Shown: positions 33,146 to 37,959 of the stretch, one piece after another
How the letters are laid out: every line of letters starts with the position of its first letter
Position numbering within the stretch: the stretch's first letter is position 1
Assembly: GCA_012514315.1 (NCBI GenBank)
Contig: JAAZAN010000045.1
Span: 1-37,959 of the forward strand
DNA from: Chloroflexota bacterium
Lineage (GTDB): Bacteria; Chloroflexota; Anaerolineae; B4-G1
Length of the DNA: 37,959 nt
Reading direction: 5' to 3'
The notes under the pieces: model-generated
Database searches by the model: none
What the model saw: only the letters and a program-made list of their open reading frames with translations
Told to the model about the DNA's origin: nothing
Program-made: the position numbers and the translations under genes

Positions 33146-34699
33146 CTACTCCCACTCGATGGTGGCGGGTGGCTTCGATGTGATGTCATAGACCACCCGG
33201 TTGACGCCTCGCATCTCGTTCACGATGCGGTTGCTGGCCCGAGCCAGCAGGTCAAGATCCAACCGCGCCCAGTCCGCGGTCATGAAGTCCTCAGTTGTCA
33301 CGGCGCGGAGCGCGATGGCGTTCTGGTAGGTCCGCTCGTCACCCATAACGCCCACGCTGCGTACGGGAAGCAGCACCGCAAATGCTTGCTGGGTTCCGTC
33401 CCGCAGCAAGCCCGCAGCCCCTAGCTCATCCAGGAAGATCGCGTCCGCTGCGCGGAGTGTCTCCAGCCTCTCCCAGGTCACCTCACCCAAGATGCGTACG
33501 GCCAATCCAGGACCGGGGAACGGCTGTCGCCAGACGATACTGTCGGGGAGACCTAGCGCCTCACCGACCGCCCGCACCTCATCCTTGAACAGATAACGCA
33601 AGGGCTCGACCAAACGGAACGACATATCGTCAGGCAACCCCCCAACGTTGTGGTGGGTCTTGATCTTGGCGGCGGCCTGACGTTCGGGACCGCGACTCTC
33701 GATCACGTCTGGATAGAGAGTGCCCTGCGCCAGAAACGGAACGTCCCCGAGTATACGGGCTTCCCGCTCGAACGTGCGGATGAATCGCTCCCCAATGATG
33801 CGACGTTTGCGTTCGGGATCAACGACACCTTGGAGGGCCTCCAGAAACTCCTCCGTCGCATCGACCGGTACCAGGCGCATTCCCATCGTGTCACGGAATG
33901 TGTGAATCACCTGTTCGGGTTCACCAAGTCGCAGCAATCCTGTGTTGACGAAGATGCAGGTGAGTTGATCTCCCACGGCGCGGTGAACCAGTGTCGCTGT
34001 GACAGCCGAGTCCACACCACCGCTGAGCCCGCAGACGATCTGGTCCTCTCCGACTTGCTCTCGGATACTCTCGATGGTCTGTTCGATGAAGAAAACCGGA
34101 GTCCAGTCCGGCGCACATTGACACACCTCCACCGCGAAATTCCGAAGCAGCTCGTGACCCAAAGGCGTATGGACTACCTCGGGATGGAACTGCAGTCCGT
34201 AGAGGCCTCGTTGCACATCTCCCATTGCCGCGATCGGCGAGTTACTACTTCTGGCAAGCACCTCGAACCCCGGTGGGAGCCGGTCAGTGTGATCCCCGTG
34301 GGACATCCACACTCTCATTAACCCGTTCGGTAGTTCGATTCCCCGAAACAGGTCGTTCTCCAATCTCACCACATGCACATCGGCTTGTCCGTATTCACGC
34401 CGCGCGGCTGCGGCGACACGTCCCCCCAGCCTGTGGGTTAGAAGGTGCATTCCGTAGCAGATCCCCAACACAGGCAGTTGTTGTTCCAGGATATAGTCCG
34501 GCAGTTGAGGAGCGTCGGCAGCGTATACGCTGGCCGGGCCGCCCGACAGGATGAATCCCTTCGGGGCGTGGGCCAGCACTTCGGCCGGCTCAGCGCTGTA
34601 GGGAAATATCTCACAGTAGACGTGAGCCTCTCGCACTCGGCGTGCGATCAACTGTGTGTACTGCGACCCGAAGTCGATTACGGCAATCGTGTTGTCCAT
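33146..34699 (-). CDS. guaA: GMP synthase (glutamine-hydrolysing)
   Basis: This 517-residue protein has the usual length for GuaA. The N-terminal glutamine amidotransferase has [17 protein letters not shown], the nucleophile in [16 protein letters not shown] and the His/Glu pair in [11 protein letters not shown]. The ATP pyrophosphatase domain has the P-loop [19 protein letters not shown]. The dimerisation domain ends [12 protein letters not shown], the standard C-terminus. The enzyme converts XMP, glutamine and ATP to GMP in purine synthesis. One normal variation is Met after CYG, where Gln is common in other GATases; GuaA proteins often differ here. The ATG at 34699 follows GGAGCAACT. No clear promoter or purine riboswitch is visible in 34700-34900. 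Confidence 0.97.
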   Translation of the reverse strand: MDNTIAVIDFGSQYTQLIARRVREAHVYCEIFPYSAEPAEVLAHAPKGFILSGGPASVYAADAPQLPDYILEQQLPVLGICYGMHLLTHRLGGRVAAAARREYGQADVHVVRLENDLFRGIELPNGLMRVWMSHGDHTDRLPPGFEVLARSSNSPIAAMGDVQRGLYGLQFHPEVVHTPLGHELLRNFAVEVCQCAPDWTPVFFIEQTIESIREQVGEDQIVCGLSGGVDSAVTATLVHRAVGDQLTCIFVNTGLLRLGEPEQVIHTFRDTMGMRLVPVDATEEFLEALQGVVDPERKRRIIGERFIRTFEREARILGDVPFLAQGTLYPDVIESRGPERQAAAKIKTHHNVGGLPDDMSFRLVEPLRYLFKDEVRAVGEALGLPDSIVWRQPFPGPGLAVRILGEVTWERLETLRAADAIFLDELGAAGLLRDGTQQAFAVLLPVRSVGVMGDERTYQNAIALRAVTTEDFMTADWARLDLDLLARASNRIVNEMRGVNRVVYDITSKPPATIEWE

Positions 34700-34908
34700 A
34701 GTTGCTCCAATTCGACCTGGCCGACGCGCGGTCTAGTGAAGATAGTCTGCGAGACGATGGGATGGTGCAGACCGGGCTCCTCTGTGGATCTGTCTCCAGG
34801 CATTCCTGAGGGCTGCTCGGAGCGGCACGCGGTCTCGCCTCTAGTGAACCGCATTCTACACGATGCGCCCATACGTGGCAAGTGGGCTGAGGGCAACGCC
34901 AAAGATGA

Positions 34909-34937
34909 TTGTGCCATGATATGGCCCGCACTATAAT
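34909..34937 (+). promoter_or_regulatory. Promoter for the bicupin gene, implying a leaderless mRNA
   Basis: TTGTGC (34909-34914), a 17-base spacer and a perfect TATAAT (34932-34937). The ATG at 34945 comes seven bases after the -10, at or next to the expected transcription start. No ribosome site precedes that ATG. Confidence 0.75.
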
Positions 34938-34944
34938 CAGCGGC

Positions 34945-35622
34945 ATGGACGAGATTCGCAAGATCGATGTGCAACAAGTTGCCGGAAGCCTCACCCAACC
35001 GTTCTCGATGGTTGATGTTGCCCGGGTTGACGATGTTATCATCAGTCTGTACGCCTGTGACGGTATACTGCAGTGGCACAAGCATATCGATATCGATGAG
35101 CTGTTCTGGACGTGTGAGGGAACGCTCTTTCTCGATACTCAGTTTGGGGAAGTCCGACTGCAACCTGGTGAACTGGTTGTCGTGCCGAGAGGGGTCGAGC
35201 ATCGATCTCGATCGAGTGGCCGGGCTATTGTGATGCTCGTGCGCTGTGGCATTGTGCCTGAGAGGAAGAATGGTCGTAACCGGCTCTACGCCACTGACCC
35301 CGGGATGAAGCTGCCTGGCCTTAGTCTGGCCGAAGAATCCAGCCGCGTGGGTCGAGCATTCTGGTTTCAGGGTGTGGCCTCTGTCGACAGCGCCGTAGTC
35401 GAGGTTGCCTGGGGAGAAGGGACCTGGCCCACGCGGGTCCCCACCGAATGTGATCAGTTACTGGGTGTGCTGAAGGGGACGATGGTGCTGCGGACGTCCA
35501 GCATGATGGTTCACCTACACCCGGGTCAATTCGCGGTCGTGCCCAGTGGCATCATCTATCAGCTCAGTACGACGAGGGCGAGTGTGGTCACGCGCCTGGC
35601 CCGCAAGGGAACGCGGGTATAG
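34945..35622 (+). CDS. Double cupin protein with one intact metal site
   Basis: The protein has 225 residues from the ATG at 34945. The first cupin (about residues 30-95) has the full motif: QWHKHIDIDELFWTCEG with His, His and Glu, and VPRGVEHRS with the last His. The second (about 140-225) keeps the barrel pattern (LLGVLKGTMVLRTSSMM, HPGQFAVVPSGIIYQLST) but lacks the histidines. It could be an isomerase, a dioxygenase or a sugar/ligand-binding protein; the sequence does not decide. A frame continues upstream to a TTG at 34909, but that codon overlaps the -35 element, so the ATG is preferred. It lies upstream of the ABC transporter and is separated from it by a hairpin. Confidence 0.82.
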   Translation: MDEIRKIDVQQVAGSLTQPFSMVDVARVDDVIISLYACDGILQWHKHIDIDELFWTCEGTLFLDTQFGEVRLQPGELVVVPRGVEHRSRSSGRAIVMLVRCGIVPERKNGRNRLYATDPGMKLPGLSLAEESSRVGRAFWFQGVASVDSAVVEVAWGEGTWPTRVPTECDQLLGVLKGTMVLRTSSMMVHLHPGQFAVVPSGIIYQLSTTRASVVTRLARKGTRV

Positions 35623-35690
35623 GGCGCGTTGTCGTAGGCTTCAGTAGCCGTGGCGCGCTGGCGCATTGGCGTCCCTGCCCATGGTCGCTG

Positions 35691-35712
35691 CTCGGTGCTA
35701 CGTAGCACCGAG
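35691..35712 (+). terminator. Palindromic terminator after the bicupin gene
   Basis: CTCGGTGCTAC-GTAGCACCGAG is a perfect 22-base palindrome that folds into a hairpin of about nine pairs with a 4-base loop. TCTCTT follows. It separates the cupin transcript from the regulatory region of the ABC transporter. Confidence 0.68.
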
Positions 35713-35761
35713 TCTCTTGCACCCCAATGATCAGAATCTTCATTCGCATTCCTGTGTCATA

Positions 35762-35775
35762 TGCACACATGTGCA
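35762..35775. promoter_or_regulatory. Probable LacI-type operator upstream of the ABC transporter
   Basis: TGCACACATGTGCA differs by one base (A for G at the centre) from TGCACACGTGTGCA at 24846 and 28115. A further half-site-like TGTGCACA lies at 35781-35788. Both are upstream of the -35 element at 35793. It links this transporter to the inositol cluster 7.6 kb away. Confidence 0.7.
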
Positions 35776-35792
35776 CATCTTGTGCACATACA

Positions 35793-35821
35793 TTGACAGT
35801 GCATGCTCTCCGTGGTATAGT
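35793..35821 (+). promoter_or_regulatory. Promoter for the sugar ABC transporter
   Basis: A perfect TTGACA (35793-35798), a 17-base spacer and TATAGT (35816-35821). Transcription would start near 35828, so the leader to the binding-protein ATG at 36164 is long, about 335 bases. The stretch 35623-36020 holds no gene I can support beyond the hairpin, the operator and this promoter. Confidence 0.8.
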
Positions 35822-36020
35822 AATTCTGCCATGTGTTCTGAAGCTCATCTGGTCAGGCTGCGGCCTTCCTGAAGAACAGAAGCAATCCCCTGGGCGCATG
35901 ACACAGCCAGCGTGGTAAAGTCCATGGAAGCCATGAATCGACACGCCCTCTCTGCTAATTCAAACGTTAACGGCTCGGGAATTTGGTGATCATGTCACTT
36001 TTGAGGAGGTGGGCCTATCG

Positions 36021-36140
36021 ATGAGGTTCGTTAGGAAATCGGGTAGCACTGTCACCTCGGCTGATGGCGTAATCCGGTTGCCACAGAAGTGGGGCCGTGT
36101 GTTGGCAGCGATGGCAAATGTCCTAAGTGATGCCCAATGA
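36021..36140 (+). CDS. Possible 39-residue leader peptide or small protein
   Basis: An ATG at 36021 is preceded by a perfect GAGGAGG (36003-36009, 11-base spacing) and opens a frame of 39 codons ending TGA at 36138-36140. The peptide starts MRFVRKSGSTVTSADGVIR, is basic, and ends VLAAMANVLSDAQ. It lies inside the long leader of the transporter transcript, 23 bases before the binding-protein gene. The ribosome site is the main evidence. I recognise no family, and the frame could be chance. Confidence 0.38.
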   Translation: MRFVRKSGSTVTSADGVIRLPQKWGRVLAAMANVLSDAQ

Positions 36141-36163
36141 AGGAGCGAAAAAGGAGATCAACG

Positions 36164-37624
36164 ATGTCTAGCAAGTTAACTCGACGTGAATTTCTACGTG
36201 ACAGTGGCTTTCTCGCAGCGGCGGTCGCACTGGCTTCGTGCACTCCGGCGCCAGGACCAGAGCCAACCTCATCGCCGGCCGAAGGGGCGGCAACCTCAGC
36301 GCCGGCCGAAGGGGCGGCAACCTCAGCCCCGGACACGTCGGAGCCAACAGAGGCTCCAGTTCCGACCACCGCCACGCCGGCCGAGGAGGAGATCGCATTG
36401 CGTATGGCCTTCTGGGATGCGTGGGCGCTGGATGCCTACGAGCATGAAGCCGCGCTGTTCAATGAGATGTACCCGAATGTGAATGTCGCTGTCGAGATGA
36501 CCTCGTTTGGTGAGTACAATCCCAAGCTGACCGCCTCTATGGCCGGTGGCGTCCCGCCGGATGTAGCAGGGGTGATCAATCTATTCTTCACCAGCTTGGC
36601 CAGTACAGGGTCGATGCTGTCACTGATGCCCTACATCGAGGGCGATCAGTACGATCTGAACGACTGGCTGGAGGGCAACCTCCAGGACGGAATGTGGCTG
36701 GGCGATCTGCTGGCCATCCCGTTCACTGCGGACGGGTTGTGGTGGTTCTACAACGCGGATACGTTCGCGGCCGAGGGCCTGGATACCCCCTATGACCTCT
36801 GGAAGGCTGGCCGGTGGGATTGGGACACGTATCTCGATCTGGCGGCCAAGCTCACCAAGGGCGAAGGGCTGGAAAAGCAGTGGGGTACGGAGAGTATCAC
36901 TCCCGATTACGACTTCAAGTTCTACCCTCTGATCTGGCAGAATGGGGGCGACCTGTTCGATTCGGAGTACACCAAGTGCATCCTCAATGAAGAAGAGGCC
37001 GTACAGGCGTTTGAGTTTGCATACGCGTGTCAGGCGTATGCACCCGCTCCCGAGGATTCGCAGACGGGGACCCATGAGTCTGGCCGGGTGGCGATGTTCG
37101 CTGAATGGGAGTTGTACAACGCGTTCTATCCCGGCGAGGTGCCTTTCGAGTGGGGCTGCGCGCCACCCCCGGCGTCGCCCGATACGGGTGAGATCATGTT
37201 CTGTGGCGACGCGCCCGGTTTTGGCATCCCGCGTGGCGTGAAGTACGCCGATATGTCGTGGGAATTCATCAAGTTCCTGATGACACCCGATTCGTTGTTG
37301 CGCCTGTTCCACGCCATTGCAGCGCCGCCGCCCAGAGTGAGTATGTTTGAGACGCCCGTCATCTTCGAAGAGCATCCCAACTATGGGTTGGACGCTCAGG
37401 TCGCCTGGGAGATCAGTCAGGCGCGCCTGGGATCCTTCAAGAACACGCCTAAGGTGAGCACCTATGCCGAGATGAAGACGGCGATGAGTGAGGAGATGAG
37501 CCTTGTCTGGGCAGGTACTATGGACCTGAACGAAGGCATCGAGAAGGTGACGCAGGCGTGGACCGATCTGGTGCAAGGCGCGACGATCGATCCCGACGTT
37601 GGGTGTGCCGGCAAGTTCTGCTGA
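36164..37624 (+). CDS. Sugar ABC transporter substrate-binding lipoprotein (family 1)
   Basis: The protein has 486 residues from the ATG at 36164, which follows AAGGAGA. The N-terminus is a Tat-type lipoprotein signal: TRREFLRDSGFLAAAVALAS with the twin arginine at 7-8 and the lipobox Leu-Ala-Ser-Cys ending at Cys26. A linker of Pro, Ala, Glu and Thr (about 27-80) contains a 9-residue tandem repeat. The mature domain (LRMAFWDAWALDAYEHEAAL, then MYPNVNVAVEMTSFGEY, FTADGLWWFYNADTF, PLIWQNGGDLFDSEY) is a type 1 solute-binding fold. It is followed by a MalF-like permease. The operator upstream suggests that inositol or an inositol derivative is the ligand, which is inference. The mature part has seven or more aromatic residues in likely ligand-contact stretches. 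Confidence 0.92.
   Translation: MSSKLTRREFLRDSGFLAAAVALASCTPAPGPEPTSSPAEGAATSAPAEGAATSAPDTSEPTEAPVPTTATPAEEEIALRMAFWDAWALDAYEHEAALFNEMYPNVNVAVEMTSFGEYNPKLTASMAGGVPPDVAGVINLFFTSLASTGSMLSLMPYIEGDQYDLNDWLEGNLQDGMWLGDLLAIPFTADGLWWFYNADTFAAEGLDTPYDLWKAGRWDWDTYLDLAAKLTKGEGLEKQWGTESITPDYDFKFYPLIWQNGGDLFDSEYTKCILNEEEAVQAFEFAYACQAYAPAPEDSQTGTHESGRVAMFAEWELYNAFYPGEVPFEWGCAPPPASPDTGEIMFCGDAPGFGIPRGVKYADMSWEFIKFLMTPDSLLRLFHAIAAPPPRVSMFETPVIFEEHPNYGLDAQVAWEISQARLGSFKNTPKVSTYAEMKTAMSEEMSLVWAGTMDLNEGIEKVTQAWTDLVQGATIDPDVGCAGKFC
36274..36327 (+). repeat. Two exact 27-base tandem repeats in the lipoprotein linker
   Basis: Positions 36274-36300 and 36301-36327 are identical and encode PAEGAATSA twice. They extend the disordered linker between the lipid anchor and the binding domain. 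Such repeats expand and contract by slippage. Confidence 0.93.
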
Positions 37625-37750
37625 GGTTAGTGTGCCCCGAGACTGTTTGAAGGAACGTTGACATCGCGTCGAGGGTGCATGGTTGGTCAAGAGATAGGTG
37701 TCTGGGTCAACTATGTTCCGGCGCTGCGCCAATGGTCTAGGCTCTAGCTG

Positions 37751-37783
37751 GAGGCGGGAGGGAGTGCACTCCCCTCCCGCCTC
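37751..37783 (+). terminator. Hairpin between binding protein and permease genes
   Basis: GAGGCGGGAGG pairs with CCTCCCGCCTC, with an inner palindrome GAGTGCACTC and one bulged C, giving a long GC-rich stem. It lies in the 177-base gap between the two genes. Such hairpins in ABC operons usually stop part of the transcripts or protect the upstream mRNA, so that binding protein exceeds permease. Confidence 0.72.
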
Positions 37784-37801
37784 TTCACGAGAGGGTTGGC
37801 T

Positions 37802-37959
37802 ATGAACGGTATCACAAACATGATTGCGCGTTTGCGAAAACCCAGCCTGGCGCGTCACGAGGCGATATTCGGCTTCATCTTCATCGCCCCCTGGATCGTT
37901 GGGTTTCTGGCTCTTCAGTTGGGACCAATGCTCGCTTCGTTAGTGCTGAGCTTCACGGA
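37802..37959 (+). CDS. Sugar ABC transporter permease (MalF/UgpA-like), 3' end cut by window edge
   Basis: The frame from the ATG at 37802, preceded by GAGAGGG, runs to the window edge for 52 codons. It reads RHEAIFGFIFIAPWIVGFLA then LQLGPMLASLVLSF, the first membrane helix and following segment of CUT1 family permeases of the MalF/UgpA type. A second permease and perhaps an ATPase are expected beyond the window. The binding-protein gene lies just upstream. Confidence 0.9.
   Translation, partial: MNGITNMIARLRKPSLARHEAIFGFIFIAPWIVGFLALQLGPMLASLVLSFT

Noticed and set aside
34700..34908. Possible purine riboswitch or promoter upstream of guaA
   Set aside because: I see no conserved aptamer core and only a weak TATCTT without a proper -35 element.
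36620..37858. A 412-codon open frame on the minus strand opposite the binding-protein gene
   Set aside because: It is antisense to a clear solute-binding protein with signal peptide and ribosome site. Its translation is rich in Arg, His and Pro with no family pattern, as expected of a shadow frame in GC-rich DNA.

Overview
The window is about 38 kb of GC-rich bacterial DNA with dense coding on both strands. It holds 26 protein genes I can support, including two cut by the window edges, plus one tentative 39-codon frame. I see no tRNA, rRNA, CRISPR array, insertion sequence or phage gene. The gene set suggests a member of the Chloroflexota (Anaerolineae-like). It includes an L,D-transpeptidase with stacked peptidoglycan-binding and LysM domains, a LytR-CpsA-Psr protein with a LytR_C tail, and a PIG-L deacetylase with a PHLDD motif. 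It also includes a membrane-anchored PP2C-like/beta-propeller protein, a serine-tailed FmdB zinc ribbon and Tat-type sugar-binding lipoproteins. That placement is inference from gene content, not from a marker-gene tree. Promoters are clear and bacterial: TTGACA or TTGCAC, a 17-bp spacer, then TATAAT.

Layout. Positions 1-2861 (minus) carry two parts of the AmmeMemoRadiSam system (the MEMO-like protein and the radical SAM enzyme) behind a ROK sugar kinase. Positions 3136-6941 (plus) carry an AGPS-like FAD oxidase with an altered active site, a metallo-beta-lactamase-fold protein that has lost its metal ligands, a membrane-anchored TPR protein and a small unknown protein. Positions 7009-11304 hold FmdB, a PIG-L deacetylase, a GT-C type membrane glycosyltransferase and the L,D-transpeptidase. 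Positions 11534-19827 (plus) form a probable operon: class I photolyase, a 906-residue nucleotidyltransferase/galactokinase-like fusion, a YfcC-type transporter, a DUF2817 (M14-like) protein and a CehA/McbA-type PHP hydrolase.

Positions 19920-28093 (minus) form the most coherent pathway: LacI regulator, IolG, a TIM-barrel isomerase, IolM, IolN, IolO and UxaE. This is the enzyme set of the alternative myo-inositol route described in Thermotoga maritima. In that route inositol goes through 2-keto-inositol and a diketo-inositol to 5-keto-L-gluconate, D-tagaturonate and D-fructuronate. Positions 28310-34699 (minus) carry the LCP protein, the pseudo-PP2C/propeller protein, a polytopic membrane protein and guaA. 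Positions 34945-37959 (plus) carry a bicupin with a leaderless-looking promoter, then a substrate-binding lipoprotein and the start of a permease of a CUT1-type sugar ABC transporter.

Regulation ties the last parts together. The same 19-base sequence, containing the palindrome TGCACACGTGTGCA, lies at the lacI promoter and in front of iolM. A one-mismatch copy lies upstream of the ABC transporter promoter about 7.6 kb away. I infer a local LacI regulon that joins inositol(-derivative) uptake and breakdown. The photolyase-to-CehA operon, with its fused sugar kinase/pyrophosphorylase, is the best candidate for an uncharacterised pathway.
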